This document shows, piece by piece, positions 8,637 to 15,156 of a stretch of 64,000 bases of DNA. Source of the DNA: Spirosoma panaciterrae DSM 21099 (GTDB lineage: Bacteria; Bacteroidota; Bacteroidia; Cytophagales; Spirosomataceae); the NCBI RefSeq assembly GCF_000374025.1, contig NZ_KB893206.1, forward strand, positions 215,966 through 279,965. The letters are read 5' to 3'. Within the stretch, counting starts at the first letter, position 1; every line of letters begins with the position of its first letter. Position numbers and translations under genes: made by a program. Under the pieces are notes generated by a model that was not told the origin of the DNA, did no database searches, and worked only from the letters and a program-made list of their open reading frames with translations.

Positions 8637-9044
8637 TTATATTTTTTCCCGGTGCATCAGTGTAGCTATACCCCGTGTGGTGACTTTCCCCGTTTGGACA
8701 TCTTTAAGTTCGCCAAGAATCTGGGCGGTATGTTTGACCGGGTCGACCGATTGAACGGTAAACGTGGCTTCGTAGTCGGTATCGACAAACATAGGCCGTA
8801 AAAACTCCAGCGTTTGCCCCAGATAAACCGACCCATAGCCTGGGAATTCGGTACCCAGAACTTTGGTGAAGATACTTGCCCCCAGCATACCATGAATAAT
8901 AGGTCGTTTAAATGGGGTTTGCGCTGCGAAATCAGCATCAAGGTGCAATGGATTGTTATCGCCCGTAACTCTGGCAAAATCAATTACGTCGGCCTGTGAG
9001 AACCGAAAGCCGTAGCGATGAACAGCATGTAGACCAAATTCCAT
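8637..9044 (-). CDS. MaoC family (R)-hydratase / hotdog-fold dehydratase
   Basis: The product is about 135 residues from ATG 9044; the upstream extension to 9092 is encoded by a repeat and is rejected. It has the hydratase-2 motif A-R-V-T-G-D-N-N-P-L-H followed by F-K-R-P-I-I-H-G-M, with the catalytic Asp and His expected of R-specific enoyl-CoA hydratases. Such enzymes hydrate trans-2-enoyl-CoA or act on acyl-ACP in fatty acid or polyester metabolism. The single hotdog domain is of normal length. The gene is divergent from the acyltransferase at 9172. The exact substrate is unknown. Confidence 0.88.
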   Translation of the reverse strand: MEFGLHAVHRYGFRFSQADVIDFARVTGDNNPLHLDADFAAQTPFKRPIIHGMLGASIFTKVLGTEFPGYGSVYLGQTLEFLRPMFVDTDYEATFTVQSVDPVKHTAQILGELKDVQTGKVTTRGIATLMHREKI

Positions 9045-9046
9045 AT

Positions 9047-9145
9047 GGGAAATGGATAATGTACAATGAAAAATGAATACCAATGACGGCAAAGTTCGTC
9101 ATGGAATTCCATTTTCCATTTTTCAATATCCATTATCCATTATTT
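9047..9145. repeat. Imperfect long palindrome between divergent genes
   Basis: AAATGGATAATG and TGAAAAATG on the left recur in reverse complement on the right (CATTTTTCA, CATTATCCAT). The centre is ATGACG-GCAAAGTT-CGTCAT. The element fills most of the 127-bp gap between the MaoC and acyltransferase starts. Confidence 0.6.
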
Positions 9146-9171
9146 ATTCCTCCGTACCTTCGCGGATACTT

Positions 9172-10404
9172 ATGCTTACGAAACTATTTTCAACCGATAC
9201 GGCGACAGCAAAGCGCGTATTTGGGCTGGATGTAATGCGGGCGCTGGCTATCCTGATTGTTGTAGACGCCCATGCTACCATTGCGCTTAAAGAGTACTAT
9301 AACGGGCTATTTATACACCATCTGCTGCCCGATGGCGTTGAGTTATTTTTTGTTCTGAGTGGCTTTCTGATTGGTGGTATACTGATCCGTTCGTACGAAA
9401 AGAAAGGCCATTTCAATCGGGAGCTATTGCTGAATTTCTGGACGCGACGCTGGTTTCGGACCCTGCCGAATTATTACCTTGTGCTGAGTGGGTTGATCCT
9501 GTTCGCGCTGGTACGTGCCTGGCGAAGTGGGTTGCACCATACCTTACCGGGCAAAGTAACCTTGATTAAGTACTACCTTTTCATTCAGAATTTTGCAAAC
9601 CCGGTTCCCGACTTTTTCCCCGAAACCTGGAGCCTGGCCATTGAAGAATGGTCGTACATTACTCTACCACTGGTTTTGTGGGTAATGCATACGCTGTTTT
9701 CGTCCCGGTGGCCCCGTCAGCGGATTGTTTTGTCGACCATCCTGATCATTATCGTCGGAACCAATCTATATCGATTCATTACAGCCCTTCAAATTCCGCT
9801 TTCAGAAGGCGAGTTGCAATATCGGGGCATGGTAATAACCCGGCTGGATGCGATTTCTTACGGGGTGCTGGCGGCTTATGCCAAAAATTACTGGCCGAGC
9901 TACTGGACCAACAAGACCCTTCAGCGACGACTGCTGCTGATTGGTATATTGATTAGTGCGCTGGTTTCCTTTTCGGCATCGATTCTGGTCATTGGCTATT
10001 ACTATAAAGCGGGTATCCATCTGGGTTATACATTCTTTAAGCGGACTTTCTATTTTCCGCTGATGGGGTTGAGTATGGCCCTGATTGTACCCTATATGGA
10101 CGGCTGGCGGACAGCAACGGGCATTTGGGCGAAAGCCGGAATCAGTCGGATTATTACGCATATCAGTCTGATTTCGTATTCGATGTACCTCCTGAATCTA
10201 ACGCCCATTATGCTGACTATTGTGGAGCGAATACCCACTACATCGTTTGCCGTTGGCTGGACCAAAGTTGGTGTATTCTGGGTGCTGGTCCTGGTTGCGT
10301 CGACGCTTTTATATCATTTCTTTGAAAAACCTGTCACCGAACTCCGCGAACGAATTTCAGCCAAAGAACCAACCCTGTTAATGAATGAACGAGTGAACGA
10401 GTAG
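9172..10404 (+). CDS. Acyltransferase 3 (OafA/YrhL-like) membrane protein
   Basis: The product is about 410 residues from ATG 9172; an in-frame extension back to 9073 runs through a repeat and is rejected. It has the family's opening G-L-D-V-M-R-A-L-A-I-L-I-V with the following D-A-H, then L-F-F-V-L-S-G-F-L-I-G-G, R-R-W-F-R-T and W-S-L-A-I-E-E-W-S-Y, and about ten hydrophobic helices. Members O-acylate cell-surface polysaccharides or lipids at the inner membrane. No polysaccharide operon surrounds it, so the acceptor is unknown. The last codons and stop overlap a short hairpin (AATGAACGAG at 10384-10393 with CTCGTTCATT at 10427-10436). Confidence 0.9.
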   Translation: MLTKLFSTDTATAKRVFGLDVMRALAILIVVDAHATIALKEYYNGLFIHHLLPDGVELFFVLSGFLIGGILIRSYEKKGHFNRELLLNFWTRRWFRTLPNYYLVLSGLILFALVRAWRSGLHHTLPGKVTLIKYYLFIQNFANPVPDFFPETWSLAIEEWSYITLPLVLWVMHTLFSSRWPRQRIVLSTILIIIVGTNLYRFITALQIPLSEGELQYRGMVITRLDAISYGVLAAYAKNYWPSYWTNKTLQRRLLLIGILISALVSFSASILVIGYYYKAGIHLGYTFFKRTFYFPLMGLSMALIVPYMDGWRTATGIWAKAGISRIITHISLISYSMYLLNLTPIMLTIVERIPTTSFAVGWTKVGVFWVLVLVASTLLYHFFEKPVTELRERISAKEPTLLMNERVNE

Positions 10405-10435
10405 GCTGACACAGCCGCAAAATTCCCTCGTTCAT

Positions 10436-10882
10436 TTAGCTTGTATGGTCGCTGATGATGACCCAGCGCCGTTTGACTTTACGCCAGAGCAGGGTGAAAT
10501 ACCCATCGGTATCACCTACTTTGGGGCGCGTGAGGTGAAACCGACCAATCACATAGGCGACATTCGGACTTGGGAAATCCATATTGAGCACATCGAACCG
10601 GAGTTTCCCCATCGAAGCGCGGTCGGGATATCGCTTTTTATAGTTTTCGAGGGTAGCCTGATAGCCGTACGTAATGCCGGCTTTGCCTATAAACGTCAGC
10701 GAATCGGATGTCCAGTAAGCAGTCATGAACTTGTCGATACGCCCGGCATTCCAGTCGTCGGTCTGACGCTTTAAAAGCTGGAGAATTGCCCGTCGGTCGG
10801 GGGCAGTGCCAATGGATTGGGCGCGTACACCTATCTCGAAAAATAAGCTAAGAATAAGGAGGGTACTTAGTTGGCGCATCAT
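10436..10882 (-). CDS. Secreted NTF2-like / DUF4440-type protein
   Basis: The 148-residue product has a signal peptide (L-S-T-L-L-I-L-S-L-F-F, cut near V-R-A-Q) followed by one SnoaL/NTF2-like domain. Its features are the D-R-R-A-I-L-Q-L-L helix, D-D-W-N-A-G-R-I-D-K-F-M, Y-W-T-S-D-S-L-T-F and a closing W-V-I-I-S-D-H-T-S, typical of the YybH/DUF4440 group. These domains bind small molecules or act as hydrolase or isomerase scaffolds; most secreted members have no known activity. It is convergent with the acyltransferase and divergent from fabG, with no obvious partner. Confidence 0.8.
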   Translation of the reverse strand: MMRQLSTLLILSLFFEIGVRAQSIGTAPDRRAILQLLKRQTDDWNAGRIDKFMTAYWTSDSLTFIGKAGITYGYQATLENYKKRYPDRASMGKLRFDVLNMDFPSPNVAYVIGRFHLTRPKVGDTDGYFTLLWRKVKRRWVIISDHTS

Positions 10883-11031
10883 AAGCCGGTTTTGTGGAGT
10901 TTAACGAGACAACAACCCGAATACGGGACTATTGTCTGGCAGTAAGTTAATCAGGAATTGATTGACAAGTTCGCAATAGTTTAGCGTTATTCGCTGCATT
11001 ATTCGATTACTCTGTTTCTAAACCGGAAGTT

Positions 11032-11769
11032 ATGCGATTACAGAATAAAGTGGCTATCATAACGGGGGCTGCACGGGGCATTGGCCAGAAAGCAGCCGAC
11101 GTATTTTGCCGGGAAGGGGCTACGGTCATTATCTGGGATGTACTGGACGAAGGCGAAACCACCGCCCATACGTTACGTTCGCAGGGATTCCATTGTGAGT
11201 TTAAGCATGTGAGCACAACGGATGTAGAACGTATTGAAGCCGCTGCCCGTGAAGTGATTGACGCGTACGGCCGGATTGATATTCTGATCAATAATGCGGG
11301 CATCACACGCGATAAAACCCTGCTGAAAATGTCGTTTGCCGAGTGGCAGCAAGTGATTGACGTGAACCTGACGGGCGTGTTCAACTGCACGAAAATCGTA
11401 GCGCCCTATATGGTCGAACAGAAGTACGGACGAATTATCTGTACGTCGTCGATCAATGGCGTACACGGGGCATTCGGGCAGACGAACTACGCAGCCGCCA
11501 AAGCCGGTATTATCGGGATGGTCCGGTCGTGGGCTAAAGAACTGGGGCCCAAAGGTGTCACGGCCAATGCCGTAGCCCCCGGTTTTATCCAGACCGCCAT
11601 GACCGATGCCATGCCCGAAGATGTTCGGAATCATGCCGTTGCGGCCATCCCTGTCCGGCGGATCGGAAAACCCGAAGATATTGCCTATGCCTACCTTTTC
11701 CTGGCATCCGACGAAGCCTCCTTTGTGAATGGTCATGTCTTGGCCGTAAATGGCGGGCAGGCACTTTGA
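11032..11769 (+). CDS. fabG: 3-oxoacyl-[acyl-carrier-protein] reductase (SDR family)
   Basis: The 245-residue product is a classical short-chain dehydrogenase: the nucleotide loop T-G-A-A-R-G-I-G, N-N-A-G, a catalytic Ser in C-T-S-S-I-N-G, and Tyr/Lys in Q-T-N-Y-A-A-A-K-A-G. Length and C-terminus (V-N-G-G-Q-A-L) fit FabG, which uses NADPH to reduce 3-oxoacyl-ACP. Other SDRs share these motifs, and a FabG paralog working on acetoacetyl-CoA or a sugar cannot be excluded. A small membrane ORF and a lipid kinase follow on the same strand. GGAAG stands 5-9 nt before the ATG. Confidence 0.85.
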   Translation: MRLQNKVAIITGAARGIGQKAADVFCREGATVIIWDVLDEGETTAHTLRSQGFHCEFKHVSTTDVERIEAAAREVIDAYGRIDILINNAGITRDKTLLKMSFAEWQQVIDVNLTGVFNCTKIVAPYMVEQKYGRIICTSSINGVHGAFGQTNYAAAKAGIIGMVRSWAKELGPKGVTANAVAPGFIQTAMTDAMPEDVRNHAVAAIPVRRIGKPEDIAYAYLFLASDEASFVNGHVLAVNGGQAL

Positions 11770-11771
11770 GT

Positions 11772-11839
11772 GTTTACGGTTTCAAGTATTCTGGTAAGTT
11801 GCCTGACAAGGGTAGTGCCTGACACCTGAAACCGTAAAC
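11772..11839. repeat. 13-bp inverted repeat after fabG
   Basis: GTTTACGGTTTCA at 11772-11784 is the exact reverse complement of 11827-11839. The 42-nt interior contains GCCTGACA twice as a direct repeat. It begins 2 nt after the fabG stop and may end that transcript. Confidence 0.55.
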
Positions 11840-11876
11840 TGACTATCTTTACAAACGCATTTACCGTAACTTGATC

Positions 11877-11993
11877 ATGTGGAAAAAAATTCTGGACTTT
11901 TATCAGGAGTATAAGCCGTATGTGTTTTCAGACGGCTGGTACTATATTTTTATCGTCGTGTTTATTCTCATCCTGTTCATTTTCTTTTCCTGA
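11877..11993 (+). CDS. Predicted 38-residue single-span membrane protein
   Basis: ATG 11877 opens a 38-codon frame ending in TGA at 11991. The N-terminal 22 residues are polar and aromatic (W-K-K-I-L-D-F-Y-Q-E-Y-K-P), followed by a continuous hydrophobic segment (I-F-I-V-V-F-I-L-I-L-F-I-F-F) and a terminal Ser. The pattern is what a small membrane protein with a cytoplasmic basic/aromatic start would give. A -7-like TATCTTTA precedes it at 11844-11851. It lies between fabG and the lipid kinase, 45 nt before the latter, and could be cotranscribed with it. No family is recognised, and a chance ORF is possible. Confidence 0.5.
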   Translation: MWKKILDFYQEYKPYVFSDGWYYIFIVVFILILFIFFS

Positions 11994-12038
11994 CAGGGTA
12001 GGGGCAGACTGTACAATTGTAACCTTTAATTCATCTAC

Positions 12039-12917
12039 GTGGCAATCCGGTCAAAAGTTCTGGCCATTATTAATCCCAACTCAGGCACAACCTCGGCCGA
12101 GCAAAAGCAAGTGCTTCTGGATGCGTTTATGCGTCGTGCCGAAGCGCTGGAGTATGATCCCGAAGTCCTGCTGACGACGCACGCAGGGCACGCTACCGAA
12201 CTGGCAGCCGATGCCGTAAAGCGCGGAGTGAACCGGGTGCTAACCATTGGGGGCGATGGCACCATCAACGAAATTGCCCAGGCCCTTCGTCGAACATCCA
12301 CCGCTCTGGGTATTGTGCCCATCGGCTCTGGCAATGGTCTGGCCCGGCATTTGGGCGTTCCCCTGAATCCAATGAAGGCCATCGACCGGGCTTTGAGTGG
12401 GCGCCCGGTGGTGATCGATAGTGCGGAGATTAACGAGTATCCGTTTTTCTGTACGGCAGGAATGGGTTTTGAAGCGTACGTTGCGCATGAATTCGCTAAG
12501 GCTCCCATACGTGGGCTACCCACCTATATCCGAACGGCTTTTCGGGCCTTTTGGGCCTACAAGCCGCAACGCTACCGAATTGACGGACAGGAGAAAGCCT
12601 TGTTTTCAATGACCTTCGCCAATGCCGGACAATTCGGTAACAATGCCTGGATGGCCCCAACTGCCAACATTGCCGATGGGAAACTGGAACAATGCGAAAT
12701 CAGACCATTTCCAGTTCAGTCGGCAGGTATGCTCACCTGGCGGCTCTTCAACAAAAGCCTGAACCAATCTGCCTATTGGCGTGGCCGCTCCATTACCAAA
12801 GCTGTGGTTGAGGCCGATGAACCGCTGCGCATTCATGCCGATGGCGAGCCGCTGACATTGCCCACAGGCCGGGCCGAGGTGCGCGTGTTGCCGGGTAGTT
12901 TACTGGTGTTGTTGTAG
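12039..12917 (+). CDS. YegS/DgkB-type lipid kinase (diacylglycerol kinase family)
   Basis: The 292-residue product starts at GTG 12039. It has the DAGK catalytic signature: I-N-P-N-S-G near the N-terminus, T-I-G-G-D-G-T-I-N-E, and P-I-G-S-G-N-G-L-A-R-H-L, followed by the all-beta C-terminal domain (H-A-D-G-E-P near the end). Proteins of this family phosphorylate diacylglycerol or sphingoid lipids at the membrane surface; YegS and BmrU are relatives. With an oxoamine synthase 4 kb away, a sphingolipid substrate is conceivable but not shown. Length is normal for the family. Confidence 0.9.
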   Translation: MAIRSKVLAIINPNSGTTSAEQKQVLLDAFMRRAEALEYDPEVLLTTHAGHATELAADAVKRGVNRVLTIGGDGTINEIAQALRRTSTALGIVPIGSGNGLARHLGVPLNPMKAIDRALSGRPVVIDSAEINEYPFFCTAGMGFEAYVAHEFAKAPIRGLPTYIRTAFRAFWAYKPQRYRIDGQEKALFSMTFANAGQFGNNAWMAPTANIADGKLEQCEIRPFPVQSAGMLTWRLFNKSLNQSAYWRGRSITKAVVEADEPLRIHADGEPLTLPTGRAEVRVLPGSLLVLL

Positions 12918-12988
12918 GAGCGAATTGCGGAAGATAAAAATTGAATAGTACCTGGGTTATTGACGATCAACGGAACTGTCGGTTTTTG

Positions 12989-13504
12989 TCAGCAATCGAA
13001 TACAAACCAGCAGAGAGGATTTCTTAAGGTCTGGTCATCCAGAACAAGCTCACGAATGTCGGGGGGAAGTTGGTCACGCTGCCATTGGCATTCAGCCTGC
13101 CCCATTTTGTCCTTCCCGGTTTCGTCGACAGATTCTCTGACGGCTCGAATGGCATAGGCTGCCGCACCAAGTTCATGGGCCGCAACATGGGCTACTGCCA
13201 CGGCCTGTCCGGCAGCCAGGGCGGCAAACCGGGCCGCTTCGGGCATGCCTTTGGCGGCAGCATTGGCCGCGAAAGCCGCCTTGTGCGCTTGTTTCATGCT
13301 GATTTCTCCATTGACCCACGCTCGCGCCAGTTCGATGGCTTTTCGGGGCCGTTCGTCATTCGGGTTAGCCTGTTCAAACAGATGAAGCACGTGTTCGGCA
13401 CAGGTAGCCGCCCATAAGGCAAGCAACTGGTGGTTTGAATCGGTCAAGGTACCGCCACGGCGTAGGGTAATAAATCGGGGGTCTCTTTCTTTTGGTAAGA
13501 TCAT
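12989..13504 (-). CDS. Imm5-like putative immunity protein
   Basis: The 171-residue product begins with R-D-P-R-F-I-T-L-R-R-G-G-T-L-T-D and has an alanine- and histidine-rich helical core (A-A-T-C-A-E-H-V-L-H-L-F, A-A-R-F-A-A-L-A-A-G-Q, V-A-H-V-A-A-H-E-L-G-A-A-A-Y). This matches proteins annotated as putative immunity protein of the Imm5-like group. The immunity label comes from domain-family association with polymorphic toxins; no toxin gene is next to it, so its role may be different. No signal peptide, so cytoplasmic. Convergent with the lipid kinase. Confidence 0.75.
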   Translation of the reverse strand: MILPKERDPRFITLRRGGTLTDSNHQLLALWAATCAEHVLHLFEQANPNDERPRKAIELARAWVNGEISMKQAHKAAFAANAAAKGMPEAARFAALAAGQAVAVAHVAAHELGAAAYAIRAVRESVDETGKDKMGQAECQWQRDQLPPDIRELVLDDQTLRNPLCWFVFDC

Positions 13505-13539
13505 GGTCTGCCTGACGAAAATAGCTGTTGTGCGCTGCT

Positions 13540-14001
13540 TTATTTAGCATTCAGTTCTTCGGCTAGCCCGATCAAAAGTCCTTCGGGACCGCGAATGTAG
13601 CACAGCCGATATACGTCTTCGTACTGAACCACCTCGCCAACTAGATGGGCACCCTGTTTGTAGAGTCTGGTGAGTAGTTCATCAAGGTCTTTGACGGCGA
13701 ACATGACACGCAGATAACCCAGCGCATTGACAGGGGCATCTCGATGGTCGGCAACGACAGGCGGGTTGAGAAACCGAGAGAGTTCGAGTCGGCTGTGGCC
13801 ATCCGGGGTTACCATCATGGCAATCTCGACGCTCTGATCGCCTAGCCCGGTGACCCGCCCGGCCCATTCACCTTCGACCATGAATCGCCCCTGAAGCTTC
13901 AGACCCAGCTCAGTAAAAAAAGAAATAACTTCGTCCAGAGATTCTACTACGATACCGACATTGTCCATTCGTAGCAGGTTGTTGTTTACCATAGTATGCA
14001 T
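13540..14001 (-). CDS. VOC family protein (glyoxalase/dioxygenase fold)
   Basis: The product is about 150 residues (ATG 14001, or in-frame ATG 13992). It opens with the beta strand M-D-N-V-G-I-V-V-E-S-L-D-E-V-I-S-F-F and ends with Y-E-D-V-Y-R-L-C-Y-I-R-G-P-E-G, the paired beta-alpha-beta-beta-beta modules of the vicinal oxygen chelate fold, with H/E positions that may bind a metal. Members include glyoxalase I and antibiotic-binding proteins. It starts 5 nt after the stop of the next VOC gene, so the two form an operon that may be controlled by the neighbouring CRP/FNR regulator. Confidence 0.85.
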   Translation of the reverse strand: MHTMVNNNLLRMDNVGIVVESLDEVISFFTELGLKLQGRFMVEGEWAGRVTGLGDQSVEIAMMVTPDGHSRLELSRFLNPPVVADHRDAPVNALGYLRVMFAVKDLDELLTRLYKQGAHLVGEVVQYEDVYRLCYIRGPEGLLIGLAEELNAK

Positions 14002-14006
14002 TCGTT

Positions 14007-14417
14007 TTATTGTTCAGCGTGAAGCCCGACCTTGTTTCCTTCGCTGTCGAGGATGATGGCGATGAACCCTGCCGGGATTTGCATTTTTGGGGCAATGATC
14101 TTTCCACCTGCCTGATCAACACGGTCAAGAACAGGTTGAATACTCGGGCTTGCGTTGATGTAAACAACCGTGCCGTTGCTTGACGGATGGTTCCTTGCCG
14201 ACTTTGATAATACGCCTGTGATCCGCCCCGATGTTGCCTGAATAACGCCTGGATTAAACGGAAAGAAAACGGCTTCATCGTTTCCGTCTGCCCGTTTCAC
14301 CATGTCAATGTCCAAAATAGTTTCGTAGAATTTTTTCGCCCTGTCAATGTCGGTTACAGGTATTTCAAACCAGGTCAAAACATTCGTTTCCTCGTCAATC
14401 TTCTTTAGCTTTTGCAT
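14007..14417 (-). CDS. VOC family protein, first gene of a two-gene operon
   Basis: The product is about 136 residues from ATG 14417. A TTG at 14438 would be in frame, but it lies inside the predicted -7 promoter element and is rejected. The sequence W-F-E-I-P-V-T-D-I-D-R-A-K-K-F-Y-E-T-I-L and the later F-I-A-I-I-L-D-S-E-G-N-K-V-G-L-H are typical of small PhnB/glyoxalase-like VOC proteins. The ligand is unknown. The gene is followed 5 nt later by a second VOC gene and is preceded by a CRP-type palindrome. Confidence 0.85.
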   Translation of the reverse strand: MQKLKKIDEETNVLTWFEIPVTDIDRAKKFYETILDIDMVKRADGNDEAVFFPFNPGVIQATSGRITGVLSKSARNHPSSNGTVVYINASPSIQPVLDRVDQAGGKIIAPKMQIPAGFIAIILDSEGNKVGLHAEQ

Positions 14418-14435
14418 AGTTTCCAGTTTTTTCTG

Positions 14436-14443
14436 CAAAGGTC
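14436..14443 (-). promoter_or_regulatory. -7 promoter element of the VOC operon
   Basis: On the minus strand 14443-14436 reads GACCTTTG, close to the TAnnTTTG consensus. No TTTG occurs at the right distance upstream; that position is next to the CRP-type palindrome, as expected of an activator-dependent promoter. Confidence 0.45.
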
Positions 14444-14465
14444 AAAAGCAGCGCAATGGGCTACC

Positions 14466-14481
14466 TGTGATAAACGTCACA
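14466..14481. promoter_or_regulatory. Perfect CRP-type palindrome TGTGA-N6-TCACA
   Basis: TGTGA at 14466-14470 and TCACA at 14477-14481 are separated by six bases. Its centre lies about 37 nt upstream of the end of the VOC -7 element and thus roughly 40-44 nt upstream of the likely transcription start. It begins 3 nt after the stop codon of the CRP/FNR gene, whose recognition helix is CRP-like. Confidence 0.65.
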
Positions 14482-14484
14482 TAA

Positions 14485-15057
14485 TTACGTCAACACCCTA
14501 CGCTTTCTTATCCGACTTAACGTTTCCCTGGCTACCCCCAGAAAAGAGGCTAATTGAGTGAGTGAAACCCGTTGTAAAATTTCGGGGTGATTGCTTTCCA
14601 GGTATTCCAAACGCTCCTGGGCTGAATAGAGGTTGAATAAGGTTGAGAACTCTTCTTGCTTGATCGCAAACAAGCGGATGCAGTTTCGTCCCAACGCTTC
14701 TATCTCGCTGGATTGTTTAGACGCCTGAAATAAGTTGTCCTTGTCGAACACGATTGCGGTCAGCGGTTCACAGGCCACGATAGCATAGGTCGATTTCTGC
14801 CCGTTTCCAAAGCTGCTGATGTTGGTTGCGATATCGTTTTCAAAGAAAAACCCTGTGTTTTTTATAGCTCCGTCAATGACATAATAGCTTTTACAATAAC
14901 CCCTCTCAATGTAAAAAAGTGAGTTGCAAACCTGCCCTTCGTTCAGTAGATAGTCATTTTTCTTAAACTCTTTTTTCGTTAATGCACCCTGCAATAGTTC
15001 CCAGCTTTGGTCTGAAAAATCGGTCAGTGAGCGAATATACTTTAATAGATTGTTCAT
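14485..15057 (-). CDS. CRP/FNR family transcriptional regulator with CRP-like recognition helix
   Basis: The product is about 190 residues from ATG 15057; an in-frame extension to 15147 encodes no family-like sequence. An N-terminal cyclic-nucleotide-binding-like beta roll (L-L-N-E-G-Q-V-C-N-S-L-F-Y-I-E-R-G-Y) is followed by a long helix and a helix-turn-helix (L-T-Q-L-A-S-F-L-G-V-A-R-E-T-L-S-R-I). The recognition helix R-E-T-L-S-R has Arg, Glu and Arg in the same spacing as E. coli CRP (R-E-T-V-G-R), which reads TGTGA. A perfect TGTGA-N6-TCACA site sits just after the gene. The R-x-E-x-x-x-A/T cAMP pocket is not evident, so the effector is unknown. Confidence 0.87.
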   Translation of the reverse strand: MNNLLKYIRSLTDFSDQSWELLQGALTKKEFKKNDYLLNEGQVCNSLFYIERGYCKSYYVIDGAIKNTGFFFENDIATNISSFGNGQKSTYAIVACEPLTAIVFDKDNLFQASKQSSEIEALGRNCIRLFAIKQEEFSTLFNLYSAQERLEYLESNHPEILQRVSLTQLASFLGVARETLSRIRKRRVLT

Positions 15058-15156
15058 GTAATTTGTATCTGCTGTGCAGCCTATGCTCCTAGCCGTCAAT
15101 GTGCCTTGGTTCGGGGTGTGGTGGGTTTTAGTACAGTAATACAACAAATGGAATAC

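Noticed and set aside
11920..12174. Plus-strand frame overlapping the small membrane ORF and the lipid kinase
   Set aside because: It is in another frame from both, Ser/Pro/Cys-rich without domain, and overlaps the conserved start of the lipid kinase.
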